Positions 27,053 through 38,357 of a stretch of DNA of 64,000 bases are shown here, piece by piece. The translations under genes were made by a program, and so were the position numbers. The notes under the pieces are model-generated. The model did no database searches. It was not told the origin of the DNA and worked only from the letters and a program-made list of their open reading frames with translations. Source of the stretch: Daphnia carinata (taxonomy: Eukaryota; Arthropoda; Branchiopoda; Diplostraca; Daphniidae); the NCBI RefSeq assembly GCF_022539665.2, contig NC_081335.1, positions 5,022,001 to 5,086,000 of the forward strand, in the 5' to 3' direction. Position 1 is the first letter of the stretch. The number at the start of each line of letters is the position of its first letter.

Positions 27053-27496
27053 TTAGTCTTCAGAGACTTCCTGGTTCTCAGTTTGAAGTCCCTTGAAGGA
27101 TGCAACAGGGATGAAAGAGACCAAGGTGTACAGCTTGTGGGGAGAATCTTCATCCTCGTTACGGCGACGCGACAGGCGAACACGGACTCTGAAGGGGACA
27201 CTCCTGTAAAGACCAAACTGCTGTTATAATCATCCTTGGTCGACAACAATGAAACTCAAAGGGATGTCTTACCTGACACCCTGAGACCAGATGTGTTTGT
27301 TGAGTCTTGTCTCAATACGAACGTCTGGGGTTCCCATGGCCTGTTCAGCGAACTTACGCAGTTCCTTGATGGCCCTAGGAGCGCGCCTCTTGAAGCTAAT
27401 ACCATGAATCCGTTTGTGGAGATTGACGGTATAATCTCTTGTCACCACCTCATTGATGGCAGACTTACGAGTCTTCTCTCGCTTTTCCTTGGCCAT
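27053..27496 (-). CDS. RpL31: ribosomal protein L31 (eL31), 2 coding exons
   Basis: Protein of the cytosolic large ribosomal subunit, located near the polypeptide exit tunnel. Coding exons on the minus strand are 27496-27273 and 27203-27053; 124 residues, the usual family length. The sequence reads as a close eL31 from end to end: N terminus with [20 protein letters not shown], centre [19 protein letters not shown], and the exon 2 tail [13 protein letters not shown]...LYTLV. A non-coding first exon is likely: a donor (AAG|TAAGT type) lies at about 27735-27741, preceded on the minus strand by a pyrimidine stretch near 27796 that resembles a terminal-oligopyrimidine start. Such starts are usual for ribosomal-protein genes and would put the gene under growth-dependent translational control. 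Confidence 0.98.
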
Positions 27497-28677
27497 CTGA
27501 AAAATTAGTGAAAGACAAACGATTAAAACAAGTATACAATGACAGAAACCTTGCTCGACCGGCCGTGTGTAGCGATAGCTAACACTAAGGCAAAACATCG
27601 ACAACAATCACAAAAATAGCAACAAACGGTACCATAATGTAGGGAATTTTCTTACTTGTACAAATAAAATTAAACTTTAAACGAAAGAGTATTCCAGTCG
27701 AGGATGAGAAAGGATATATAAGAAAATATCCAACTTACTTTGCTTTCGAGCTGTAGACTGCGACCCAAGTGAAGGAGGAGTGGCCTAAGTGAAAGAACAG
27801 CAAGGTTGTCAGACGCGAAGAAGGCGCTGAAGGTCCAAATAAACAACCTCCAGAAAGTCCATCCTTAACTTTAAAATGAGGAATTGATTGAACTGTTTTA
27901 GGAATCAATAAATGAAATATCCTCCAAGATGTGGCTTGTGCTCAACTTTTCAACTGATTATAATTCTTCAAATGTATATAGTTGTTGTAATTGTATACAA
28001 GTAATAAGCTTTGTTGAAAAAATCGATCATAAGATTCGTACTTGGCACCAGTAAAACTAGACATGTTCGGAAAAATTATAAATATTTGATGGTACCGCTA
28101 AATTTTAAGTAAAAATAAATATTTAAGTGAACAACTAAAGAAAATGTTGACTGACTTGTATCAAACTATCAATTCACTATAAAGTAAAAGCTTTTATTTA
28201 AACACCTTGTTTACAAACAAAGCGCCTACCACCATTCAAAGGGTTTGGCCAGTTTTTTTAACTTCGAATTCATTTATGTATCTGAACTGATGCCCATAGG
28301 ATGCCAATAAGCAATCGGGGAATTTTACTATTGTTTGAAATACATCAATGAATGGTACGGATAGTCATCACAGAGGCATAGAGGGGAAACACAAAAAACA
28401 ACCCCCTCTATGACTCTAGATATCGTAAACCGCACTGAATCGTACAATCACGGGTAAAATTAGTAAAATTTTTACATTTGCACTAATTAGTAACTAAATT
28501 ATAAATAAACGAGAATTTTTGTTATTGTACTTGTAAAATATTTCACGTTGGGTTTCCTTCTACGGTACATCTAGAGTACATCCTGCCCGCCCGCAAATTC
28601 CACATACGAAGATTCGTTCTACTTCCACGATTATTTCCACGCCATACCGTTCCACATTCCAAGTACGCGATATACAC
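27497..28677. other. RpL31 5' region, then AT-rich spacer
   Basis: The first 300 bases probably hold the RpL31 5' untranslated exon and promoter. From about 27850 to the start of the tandem array the DNA is AT-rich and I recognise nothing in it. Confidence 0.5.
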
Positions 28678-28980
28678 AGGCGAAATGCATATAAATATTC
28701 TTGGAGGCTTACTATGATCAAGTAGGTTAAAAAGTTGACAAACGGAATAGAACGTCAACACAGGCGAATTATTCATATAAATATTTTAGATGTCAATGGT
28801 AAAGTTGTCATCTTAGGACATTTTCTGTACCAATACAATTCCAAATAGTACAAATTTTGAACATTGATAAAATCCCATAATGTAATATTGTTCTTCATCA
28901 ACAGAGTTCCATATCCATATATTGAGTGCTAAAGGTAAAGCACTTTCAAAGGGCCCATACTTCTTAATAGCTGTAAATGG

Positions 28981-29428
28981 ATGAAAAAGCTTTCAAAACC
29001 CGAAATAGAATATAATGGGTTGAAATTATTGGCTTATCACAAAATACCCGTTCTCAGAGGCCAAATTCAGGTACATTTTTTTGTTAACATTAGTAACAAT
29101 TGTGACACTTGGTTAGAAAAATCTGTCAAGTCAATATGGACTGAAAAATACAAAAAAAAAAATGAAAACTATAAAAATAAATAAATATTTAAATTTGATG
29201 ACAGTATTGAAATTTAGGACGATCACCAGGTTGTTATTAACGAGTTTTACCACCTACATAGAATTAACAGGAACAAATTGTCCTCCATTTGGGAAAGAAC
29301 AACGTTTATATGGAAAAAAGTGTTTCAAAACTGGTCGATCGTGTTTAGCCATTCCGTTGGTCGTAGGATATCTTTTGCTTACTGCAAATGATAATTTCCT
29401 TTTCGTGAAACGGGTAATGCGGACTTGA
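28981..29428 (+). other. unidentified open segment of unit 1, possible retroelement protease remnant
   Basis: Two short open frames (28981-29184 and 29162-29428) joined by an A-rich stretch. The first contains LLAYHKIPVLRGQIQ, which weakly resembles the C-terminal part of Ty3/Gypsy-type aspartyl proteases (IPVLG-like pattern), and has a potential donor (CAG|GTACAT) right after it. The second is unlike anything I recognise. No reverse transcriptase or integrase motif is visible. Copies recur at about 34267-34718 and 39561-40010; in the third, an in-frame A tract fuses both frames into one of 149 codons. Confidence 0.25.
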
Positions 29429-29626
29429 GAAGACAAAGAGAGCTAGACAGGGCCGACGGTCATCCTAAACCTGATAATGTTTCACTAGCTATACAATCTT
29501 GGACAGAAGAAGAATGCTAGAAGCCAAAAATGTACTTCGAATTCGAGATAAAATCCTCAAGTCCGTGTTGCACGATGCTCGTGATGAAATCAATTTACCC
29601 ATGGACACAATATGTATTCTCTTAAA

Positions 29627-29716
29627 GACCAGAAATTCACGTTGACGTGGACTGATGATGATGCTGCATTCCAGCCCAAAAATTGATCATTTGCCCGTCG
29701 CACCTGCCCACGTCTA
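29627..29716 (+). pseudogene. relic cuticle-protein exon, unit 1
   Basis: The translation has QKFTLTWT, then a diverged ADDAGFQPK segment, then a stop codon at 29684-29686. DNA similarity to the live cuticle exon 3 then continues in another frame through the LPVAPVHVY coding stretch, so there is at least one 1-bp indel. It is the remnant of a further chitin-binding cuticle gene in the same orientation as the intact plus-strand gene. Only this last-exon piece is recognisable. Confidence 0.85.
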
Positions 29717-30003
29717 GTCAATGGATGTGACACTTTCTTCAACGCTCATCCCCCCGTTTTCACCCAATATTCAACATGGTTTTGCATCTTCACGTCATTC
29801 AGGATTCATTTCGATCGTTTCACAATATTCCCCCACAACTAATCAACACCCAACATCGACGCAACAACTCAATTTCACGAAGAACAATATTAAATATGTG
29901 CTTCAAACAAACAAGTTTGCCAGATAGTCTCTGCGTTATATTTACACGTTTATACACCGAAAGCAGGGCCTTATATTATTTATTCCACTGAGATATCATT
30001 AGT

Positions 30004-30700
30004 TTAATAGATCTTGTAGCCTTTACCGTTGAAAGGGATGTGGACAGGGGCGACTGGAAGTTCGTATTCGTGGACGGGAGGAACGGGCAAGTGGTCACCT
30101 TTGGGCTGGAATCCAGCATCATCAGCAGTCCACGTCAAAGTGAATTTCTGCCCTTCAGGAGAAACCCAGTAAGAGGATCCCTTGTTGGTGTTACCTAGGA
30201 CTTCACCGTACGATTCTTTTCCATAAGAGTCGTACGTGACTCCTTGCATTTTCTTCTGGACCTGAGACTCTTCCCGAGTTGTGTAGTCAGATTGTGCGTA
30301 GCTATGGGTAAAGAGAATTTAATTTTTTTAAATATGAATATTTTAAACCCTATGTTTGTGAATACAAGACATGAAATGCAGTAACCTCCATTGACTGCTG
30401 CCATCGAGGTTGCGCTCGTCAGATTGGCTGGTGATGGTGATATCAACATATTTGTTATCCTTGTTATAGCTGGGAGTAGGATAGGCTGGTGCGGGATATG
30501 CTGGTGCGGGGTACTTTGGTGCAGGGTAGTTTGAGGCAGGATAGCTGGGAGTGTATTCCGGTTTGTAGCTGGATGGAACGGCGGCAGCAACAGCCAAAAA
30601 TGCGACGACGAAGAACTATCGGAAAATACCGTCATTTGTTAAAAGTCCTATTTTTTCCAGGTTAGGAAAATTGAGGGATGAAATGCCTTACCAGCTTCAT
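30004..30700 (-). CDS. RR-type (chitin_bind_4) cuticle protein, minus gene of unit 1
   Basis: Structural cuticle protein that binds chitin in the exoskeleton. Exons on the minus strand: 30700-30692 (only Met-Lys-Leu), 30615-30386, 30301-30004; 178 residues. The 9-nt first coding exon interrupting the signal peptide is the classic cuticle-gene architecture. Signal peptide about 1-15 (FFVVAFLAVAAAV), then a Pro/Tyr/Ala repeat linker with YPAP and SYP units. The Rebers-Riddiford domain follows (DGSSQW, REESQVQKK, then SPEGQKFTLTWTADDAGFQP), with Trp where the consensus usually has Phe/Tyr. The tail has VPPVHEYELPVAPVH. TATAAAAG lies on the minus strand at 30763-30756, with an ATCAGTTG initiator about 31 bp downstream (30732-30725). 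Confidence 0.94.
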
Positions 30701-31343
30701 GTTGCGCTAGGTTGGATTGGTAAACAACTGATGGTTTCGGGTATCCATTCCTGGGCTTTTATAGCCAGGGGAATGTTAAGTAACATGCAGTCGAACTTAC
30801 GGTTGACCTAGTTGTTTTGGCTACTAGCTTTCCTTCAAGCAGTTTAGATTTGGGCGTTGTACGAAACATTCTGCACTCTCACTTTTCGCACTCACCATTT
30901 TATAGATTGTTTTTCTCCTTTGGGATAAAGCCCTCTGCCAGACCGTCTACATTTTCAGATTTAAATAGTGCAGCCCAATATTCTAAACTTATCTCTAAAC
31001 TCTATATAAGCATTGAATTTGTTGGAACTGAGAAATTATTTCCTCCCACTCCTTCAAAGTGAGCAACTTAGCGGATTGTTAACTACTCATTTAGCAACAG
31101 TTGAAGTATGAGCACAAGCATGCGGACATCGCATTCTATTTTTCGCATACAATCACTGCGTTGCAAGGGCCATGGTCAGGAATGCTAACCAGAAAAGTTA
31201 ACCACCAAAGGACGGTGAACATCGTTTTTAAAAGTAGGTCAATAAATGAAACAGAAGTAACACGCCCTGTTATGCCGGCTACATAAGCCCGTTGGATGGT
31301 GATTCGAAGACATCAGTTGTTCAGTTCATCAAGAGTACCCAAC
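30701..31343. promoter_or_regulatory. shared divergent promoter region of cuticle pair, unit 1
   Basis: 643 bp separate the two ATG codons. The minus gene has TATAAAAG (30756-30763) and the initiator ATCAGTTG (30725-30732). The plus gene has a weaker TATA-like TACATAAG (31280-31287) and the same initiator ATCAGTTG (31312-31319). Identical initiators at matching spacing suggest the pair is co-expressed, for example during moulting. That is an inference. Confidence 0.75.
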
Positions 31344-32082
31344 ATGGAACTTGTAAACGGCATTTCTTTTGATTTTGTCGACTTACGGTTTCATCGCTTA
31401 TTGAAAAATTTCGATTTCTTTTCATATAGTTTATCATCGCCGTTGTTTTGGCTGTTGCTGCCGCAGCGCCTTCCAGTTATAAGCCGGAATACCAAGCTCC
31501 CAGCTATACTACCCCAAGCTACCTAGCACCAAAGTACCCTACTCCTAGCTACCCTACACCAGCCTATCCCGAACCAGCCTACCCTACTCCCAGCTACAAC
31601 AAGGATAATAAATACGTTGATATCACCATCACCAGCCAATCTGACGAGCGCAACATTGATGGCAGCAGCCAGTGGAGGTTAGCACATATCATGTCTCTTA
31701 TTCAGGAACATATGATTTTAAAATATTCATATAAAAAAATTAAATTCGCTTTATCCATAGCTATGCTCAGTCTGACTACGCAACTCGTGAAGAGTCCCAG
31801 GTCCAGAAGAAGATGCAAGGAGTCACTTACGACTCTTACGGAAAAGAATCGTACGGTGAAGTCCTAGGCAACACCAACAAGGGATCCTCTTACTGGGTTT
31901 CTCCTGAAGGACAAAAATTCACTTTGACGTGGACTGCTGATGATGCTGGATTCCAGCCCAAAGGTGAGCACTTGCCCGTCGCTCCCGTCCACGTCTACGA
32001 GCTCCCAGTTGCTCCTGTCCACGAATATGAACTCCCAGTTGCCCCTGCTCTCCCTTATGCGCGCACTGGACTCGGCTATTAA
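31344..32082 (+). CDS. RR-type (chitin_bind_4) cuticle protein, plus gene of unit 1
   Basis: Paralog and divergent partner of the minus gene. Exons: 31344-31352 (Met-Glu-Leu), 31430-31677, 31761-32082; 192 residues. Signal peptide FIIAVVLAVAAAA in exon 2, then a SYTTPSYLAPKYPTPSYP-type repeat linker. The Rebers-Riddiford domain runs from DGSSQW to WTADDAGFQPKGEHLP. The tail carries two ELPVAPVH units and ends RTGLGY. Intron positions match the minus gene exactly, including the split Ser codon after SQW, so the pair arose by inverted duplication. Much of exon 3 is near identical in protein to the minus gene. Polyadenylation signal AATAAA at 32150-32155. Confidence 0.94.
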
Positions 32083-32491
32083 AACATTAGCATTTCGTTA
32101 GTGATATCTGACTGATGCGAACTATTAGGGACTAAATTATTGATTTTCAAATAAAACGGATGGAGCCTGAACACTTTTTTAAACATTTAATTGTATAGCG
32201 GATTATAATAAGTTTCCATGAACGCGTAGAACTATCCGTAAGTCTGTTCATTATCCATTTACAGTGTCGAATGTTCCATCAAGTATAATAGTTTCCACGT
32301 CTGCAATCTTCCGCAACAATAACTGGCTAAGATTGGAAGTACTAACTAACGAAGGGAGGCTGATTTGAAATGCTCGGCAACGTAACTAATCAGGAAACAC
32401 GCAAAATGAGCGCTGCTTACTAAAGATGTGCGTATCCGTCGTTTTCTCGTTTTAATAGTTCGTTTTGATAATAAAAATATGTATTCTTTAG

Positions 32492-33064
32492 TATACGGTC
32501 ACCCCTCGCAAGACGATATTAAAGGATATACTTTTGGTGACTTCGAACCGCTGCTTCTTTCACTGGTTCAGGTAAACGAGTACTAAACGAACTCTTGGCT
32601 TAACTTTCTTTCTTACAACAGAACTATTAATTTCCTTTTTTAAAATTTGATCGTAGTGTCAAAGGGACGAGATGCAGAAGCCCGATGTGACGCAACTAAA
32701 GCAGACACCCAACGTTTGTTTGAAACCGGTATACTATAACTTATGAGACCACCATTAGCTGATCCACTATTAGCTGTTGTAGTTGTTAACATTTAGATTT
32801 ACTTAGTAAAATTATAATATTGATATTTTTAATGCCTCACGTATTTTCAAATATTCAGGAACAGCCAAACTAGGAAGGGTCTGTTATTCTATTTTAACAA
32901 CTCGCAGCTGGGCTCAGTTTCGTCAAACTATTGCCAAGTATGAGAGTATACATGGCCATTCTTTGGAAAGTACTGTGACTAGCGAGTTGTCAGGTAACGG
33001 CCAACAGTGTATTTTAGAGCTACGTAAGCGTCGACGCTCTAATTTCCTGATGATAAACAAATAA
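32492..33064 (+). pseudogene. annexin-core fragment, unit 1
   Basis: Three exon-like blocks encode most of one annexin repeat: 32492-32570 (GDFEPLLLSLVQ), 32665-32728 (GRDAEARCDATKADTQRLF) and 32859-32993 (SILTTRSWAQFRQTIAKYES, SLESTVTSELSG). The frame is kept if the middle exon uses the AAAG|GGA acceptor rather than the earlier TAG. The usual type II calcium-site pattern GTDE is absent (KLGRV instead). No upstream annexin exons exist in the unit, because the plus-strand cuticle gene occupies that place. Reading through the last donor ends at a stop at 33062-33064. It is a truncated gene piece, probably non-functional. Confidence 0.65.
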
Positions 33065-33725
33065 AATAAAAATACGAATAAAAACACATTTAACGTGTAT
33101 AACGCTAGAATCTTCCTGTAGCAAGCCAAGTCTCATGTGACAGGATGCCAAGTCCTATTATGGATACATAAAATCATGTATTCTATCATTGCTTTTCAAC
33201 CATCTTGCCTAGATTGTTGATAAAGTGTAGCACATATTCCATCTTGTTTACAGTTGTACAGGATTATTAAAACTTTTCAGCTATGAGCTGAATAATAATA
33301 TTTGTTTTAACGTTGGACTGTGAAAAGTAAACGTTGATGGCTCTTCAGGTCTATTAAAATGCATAGTAAACATGAACATAGATAATCTGGGTTGACAGTC
33401 ATTTTTTAAAATTTAGATTTATATATAAGTTGTTATGTAGAGAGACTGATGGTTGTAAGCACCAGGCAAAAACTGACCAGTCTGACTGACTTGTCTAGCA
33501 GTTTAAAAGGATTCTTCAACTGTTGCCATCAACCAATTCACCCGCGTTTGATACTACAATCCACAAATTAGTCAGCTGATTTGAGGCGTCGGGCGGTTGA
33601 ACAAGAGGAGACCTGCGTAAAAATAGCGGCTCCAGGCCTGGCAAACAGCTGTTTATCCACTGTTTAGCATCACGAATCCATAGGTTTGTGTCGTCTACCA
33701 TCAGATAGGAAAAACGACTAGAAAA

Positions 33726-33785
33726 ATGGCTACACTTTTGCAAAGATTCGCCATTGCTGCGGAAAAGCCTTTACAATCCGGACGG
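33726..33785 (+). pseudogene. duplicated SUCLA2 first exon with upstream region, unit 1
   Basis: A 60-nt exon of 20 codons ([20 protein letters not shown]) with its donor GTACTG. It is the counterpart of SUCLA2 exon 1 at 50447-50506, with Val10Ile and Ser15Pro. About 670 bp of upstream DNA and 85 bp of the following intron were copied with it. The rest of SUCLA2 is absent from the unit. Alone it cannot make an enzyme; whether it is spliced to the downstream gene is open. Confidence 0.9.
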
Positions 33786-34916
33786 GTACTGCTTTATCAT
33801 TGTTTTAACGCTATATCGAAATACCCAGGGTTAGGAAACCAATAATTAGGAGATATAGTTTCCATGTACAAGCTGACAAGAGACCATACTGGAGGACGAA
33901 AGGGAAAAGGTTTAAAAGTTAAGAACTCAGAACGTCAACACAGGCGAAATGCATATAAATATTCTTGGTGGCTTACTATGATCAAGTAGGTTACACTGTA
34001 AGTTGACAAACGGAATAGAACATGCGCATAGCTTAACCTTGACGAATTATTCTGGCACCCTTCCCGATTAGATGTCAATGGTAAAGTTGTCATCTTAGGA
34101 CATTTTCTGTACCAATACAATTCCAAATAGGCACTACAAATTTTGAACATTGATAAAATCCCATAATGTAATATTGTTCTTCATCAACAGAGTTCCATAT
34201 CCATATATTGAGTGCTAAAGGTAAAGCACTTTCAAAGGGCCCATACTTCTTAATAGCTGTAAATGGATGAAAAAGCTTTCAAAACCCGAAATAGAATATA
34301 ATGGGTTGAAATTATTGGCTTATCACAAAATACCCGTTCTCAGAGGCCAAATTCAGGTACATTTTTTTGTTAACATTAGTAACAATTGTGACACTTGGTT
34401 AGAAAAATCTGTCAAGTCAATATGGACTGAAAAATACAAAAAAAAAAAAAACTGAAAACTATAAAAATAAATAAATATTTAAATTTGATGACAGTATTGA
34501 AATTTAGGACGATCACCAGGTTGTTATTAACGAGTTTTACCACCTACATAGAATTAACAGGAACAAATTGTCCTCCATTTGGGAAAGAACAACGTTTATA
34601 TGGAAAAAAGTGTTTCAAAACTGGTCGATCGTGTTTAGCCATTCCGTTGGTCGTAGGATATCTTTTGCTTACTGCAAATGATAATTTCCTTTTCGTGAAA
34701 CGGGTAATGCGGACTTGAGAAGACAAAGAGAGCTAGACAGGGCCGACGGTCATCCTAAACCTGATAATGTTTCACTAGCTATACAATCTTGGACAGAAGA
34801 AGAATGCTAGAAGCCAAAAATGTACTTCGAATTCGAGATAAAATCCTCAAGTCCGTGTTGCACGATGCTCGTGATGAAATCAATTTACCCATGGACACAA
34901 TATGTATTCTCTTAAA

Positions 34917-35006
34917 GACCAGAAATTCACGTTGACGTGGACTGATGATGATGCTGCATTCCAGCCCAAAAATTGATCATTTGCCCGTCGCACCTGCCCA
35001 CGTCTA
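34917..35006 (+). pseudogene. relic cuticle-protein exon, unit 2
   Basis: Same relic as at 29627-29716, with the same in-frame stop, so decay preceded the amplification of the unit. Confidence 0.85.
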
Positions 35007-35293
35007 GTCAATGGATGTGACACTTTCTTCAACGCTCATCCCCCCGTTTTCACCCAATATTCAACATGGTTTTGCATCTTCACGTCATTCAGGATTCATT
35101 TCGATCGTTTCACAATATTCCCCCACAACTAATCAACACCCAACATCGACGCAACAACTCAATTTCACGAAGAACAATATTAAATATGTGCTTCAAACAA
35201 ACAAGTTTGCCAGATAGTCTCTGCGTTATATTTACACGTTTATACACCGAAAGCAGGGCCTTATATTATTTATTCCACTGAGATATCATTAGT

Positions 35294-35990
35294 TTAATAG
35301 ATCTTGTAGCCTTTACCGTTGAAAGGGATGTGGACAGGGGCGACTGGAAGTTCGTATTCGTGGACGGGAGGAACGGGCAAGTGGTCACCTTTGGGCTGGA
35401 ATCCAGCATCATCAGCAGTCCACGTCAAAGTGAATTTCTGCCCTTCAGGAGAAACCCAGTAAGAGGATCCCTTGTTGGTGTTACCTAGGACTTCACCGTA
35501 CGATTCTTTTCCATAAGAGTCGTACGTGACTCCTTGCATTTTCTTCTGGACCTGAGACTCTTCCCGAGTTGTGTAGTCAGATTGTGCGTAGCTATGGGTA
35601 AAGAGAATTTAATTTTTTTAAATATGAATATTTTAAACCCTATGTTTGTGAATACAAGACATGAAATGCAGTAACCTCCATTGACTGCTGCCATCGAGGT
35701 TGCGCTCGTCAGATTGGCTGGTGATGGTGATATCAACATATTTGTTATCCTTGTTATAGCTGGGAGTAGGATAGGCTGGTGCGGGATATGCTGGTGCGGG
35801 GTACTTTGGTGCAGGGTAGTTTGAGGCAGGATAGCTGGGAGTGTATTCCGGTTTGTAGCTGGATGGAACGGCGGCAGCAACAGCCAAAAATGCGACGACG
35901 AAGAACTATCGGAAAATACCGTCATTTGTTAAAAGTCCTATTTTTTCCAGGTTAGGAAAATTGAGGGATGAAATGCCTTACCAGCTTCAT
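35294..35990 (-). CDS. RR-type cuticle protein, minus gene of unit 2
   Basis: Copy of the unit 1 minus gene. Exons: 35990-35982, 35905-35676, 35591-35294; 178 residues. I saw no amino-acid difference from unit 1. TATA box and initiator are conserved at the same spacing (TATAAAAG at 36053-36046). Reading frame intact. Confidence 0.94.
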
Positions 35991-36633
35991 GTTGCGCTAG
36001 GTTGGATTGGTAAACAACTGATGGTTTCGGGTATCCATTCCTGGGCTTTTATAGCCAGGGGAATGTTAAGTAACATGCAGTCGAACTTACGGTTGACCTA
36101 GTTGTTTTGGCTACTAGCTTTCCTTCAAGCAGTTTAGATTTGGGCGTTGTACGAAACATTCTGCACTCTCACTTTTCGCACTCACCATTTTATAGATTGT
36201 TTTTCTCCTTTGGGATAAAGCCCTCTGCCAGACCGTCTACATTTTCAGATTTAAATAGTGCAGCCCAATATTCTAAACTTATCTCTAAACTCTATATAAG
36301 CATTGAATTTGTTGGAACTGAGAAATTATTTCCTCCCACTCCTTCAAAGTGAGCAACTTAGCGGATTGTTAACTACTCATTTAGCAACAGTTGAAGTATG
36401 AGCACAAGCATGCGGACATCGCATTCTATTTTTCGCATACAATCACTGCGTTGCAAGGGCCATGGTCAGGAATGCTAACCAGAAAAGTTAACCACCAAAG
36501 GACGGTGAACATCGTTTTTAAAAGTAGGTCAATAAATGAAACAGAAGTAACACGCCCTGTTATGCCGGCTACATAAGCCCGTTGGATGGTGATTCGAAGA
36601 CATCAGTTGTTCAGTTCATCAAGAGTACCCAAC
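35991..36633. promoter_or_regulatory. shared divergent promoter region of cuticle pair, unit 2
   Basis: Same elements as unit 1, offset by 5290: minus TATAAAAG at 36046-36053, plus TACATAAG at 36570-36577, and initiators ATCAGTTG at 36015-36022 and 36602-36609. Confidence 0.75.
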
Positions 36634-37372
36634 ATGGAACTTGTAAACGGCATTTCTTTTGATTTTGTCGACTTACGGTTTCATCGCTTATTGAAAAATT
36701 TCGATTTCTTTTCATATAGTTTATCATCGCCGTTGTTTTGGCTGTTGCTGCCGCAGCGCCTTCCAGTTATAAGCCGGAATACCAAGCTCCCAGCTATACT
36801 ACCCCAAGCTACCTAGCACCAAAGTACCCTACTCCTAGCTACCCTACACCAGCCTACCCCGAACCAGCCTACCCTACTCCCAGCTACAACAAGGATAATA
36901 AATACGTTGATATCACCATCACCAGCCAATCTGACGAGCGCAACATTGATGGCAGCAGCCAGTGGAGGTTAGCACATATCATGTCTCTTATTCAGGAACA
37001 TATGATTTTAAAATATTCATATAAAAAAATTAAATTCGCTTTATCCATAGCTATGCTCAGTCTGACTACGCAACTCGTGAAGAGTCCCAGGTCCAGAAGA
37101 AGATGCAAGGAGTCACTTACGACTCTTACGGAAAAGAATCGTACGGTGAAGTCCTAGGCAACACCAACAAGGGATCCTCTTACTGGGTTTCTCCTGAAGG
37201 ACAAAAATTCACTTTGACGTGGACTGCTGATGATGCTGGATTCCAGCCCAAAGGTGAGCACTTGCCCGTCGCTCCCGTCCACGTCTACGAGCTCCCAGTT
37301 GCTCCTGTCCACGAATATGAACTCCCAGTTGCCCCTGCTCTCCCTTATGCGCGCACTGGACTCGGCTATTAA
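36634..37372 (+). CDS. RR-type cuticle protein, plus gene of unit 2
   Basis: Copy of the unit 1 plus gene. Exons: 36634-36642, 36720-36967, 37051-37372; 192 residues, frame intact. One synonymous change is visible in the proline-repeat linker (TAT to TAC near 36857). Polyadenylation signal at about 37440-37445. Confidence 0.94.
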
Positions 37373-37781
37373 AACATTAGCATTTCGTTAGTGATATCTG
37401 ACTGATGCGAACTATTAGGGACTAAATTATTGATTTTCAAATAAAACGGATGGAGCCTGAACACTTTTTTAAACATTTAATTGTATAGCGGATTATAATA
37501 AGTTTCCATGAACGCGTAGAACTATCCGTAAGTCTGTTCATTATCCATTTACAGTGTCGAATGTTCCATCAAGTATAATAGTTTCCACGTCTGCAATCTT
37601 CCGCAACAATAACTGGCTAAGATTGGAAGTACTAACTAACGAAGGGAGGCTGATTTGAAATGCTCGGCAACGTAACTAATCAGGAAACACGCAAAATGAG
37701 CGCTGCTTACTAAAGATGTGCGTATCCGTCGTTTTCTCGTTTTAATAGTTCGTTTTGATAATAAAAATATGTATTCTTTAG

Positions 37782-38357
37782 TATACGGTCACCCCTCGCA
37801 AGACGATATTAAAGGATATACTTTTGGTGACTTCGAACCGCTGCTTCTTTCACTGGTTCAGGTAAACGAGTACTAAACGAACTCTTGGCTTAACTTTCTT
37901 TCTTACAACAGAACTATTAATTTCCTTTTTTAAAATTTGATCGTAGTGTCAAAGGGACGAGATGCAGAAGCCCGATGTGACGCAACTAAAGCAGACACCC
38001 AACGTTTGTTTGAAACCGGTATACTATAACTTATGAGACCACCATTAGCTGATCCACTATTAGCTGTTGTAGTTGTTAACATTTAGATTTACTTAGTAAA
38101 ATTATAATATTGATATTTTTAATGCCTCACGTATTTTCAAATATTCAGGAACAGCCAAACTAGGAAGGGTCTGTTATTCTATTTTAACAACTCGCAGCTG
38201 GGCTCAGTTTCGTCAAACTATTGCCAAGTATGAGAGTATACATGGCCATTCTTTGGAAAGTACTGTGACTAGCGAGTTGTCAGGTAACGGCCAACAGTGT
38301 ATTTTAGAGCTACGTAAGCGTCGACGCTCTAATTTCCTGAGTGATAGAAACAAATAA
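37782..38357 (+). pseudogene. annexin-core fragment, unit 2
   Basis: Same three blocks as in unit 1: 37782-37860, 37955-38018, 38149-38283. The read-through end differs (SNFLSDRNK then stop at 38355-38357) because of a small indel/substitution relative to unit 1. Upstream annexin exons are missing here too. Confidence 0.65.

Larger units (their letters stand above)
28678..33940. repeat. tandem array unit 1 (cuticle pair + annexin fragment + SUCLA2 first exon)
   Basis: First copy of a unit of about 5.29 kb. Order: an unidentified segment, a relic cuticle exon, a minus-strand cuticle gene, a plus-strand cuticle gene, an annexin-core fragment, and the SUCLA2 promoter with exon 1. Line-by-line reading shows it nearly identical to units 2 and 3 apart from small indels. 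The first 120 bases differ from the other copies: it lacks a segment of roughly 30 bp, and a short AACGTCAACACAGGCGAA segment is displaced to about 28751. Confidence 0.95.

Noticed and set aside
33516-33743. 75-codon minus-strand frame repeated in the array units and partly near SUCLA2
   Set aside because: Antisense to the SUCLA2 promoter and exon 1; repeated only because the segment is duplicated.
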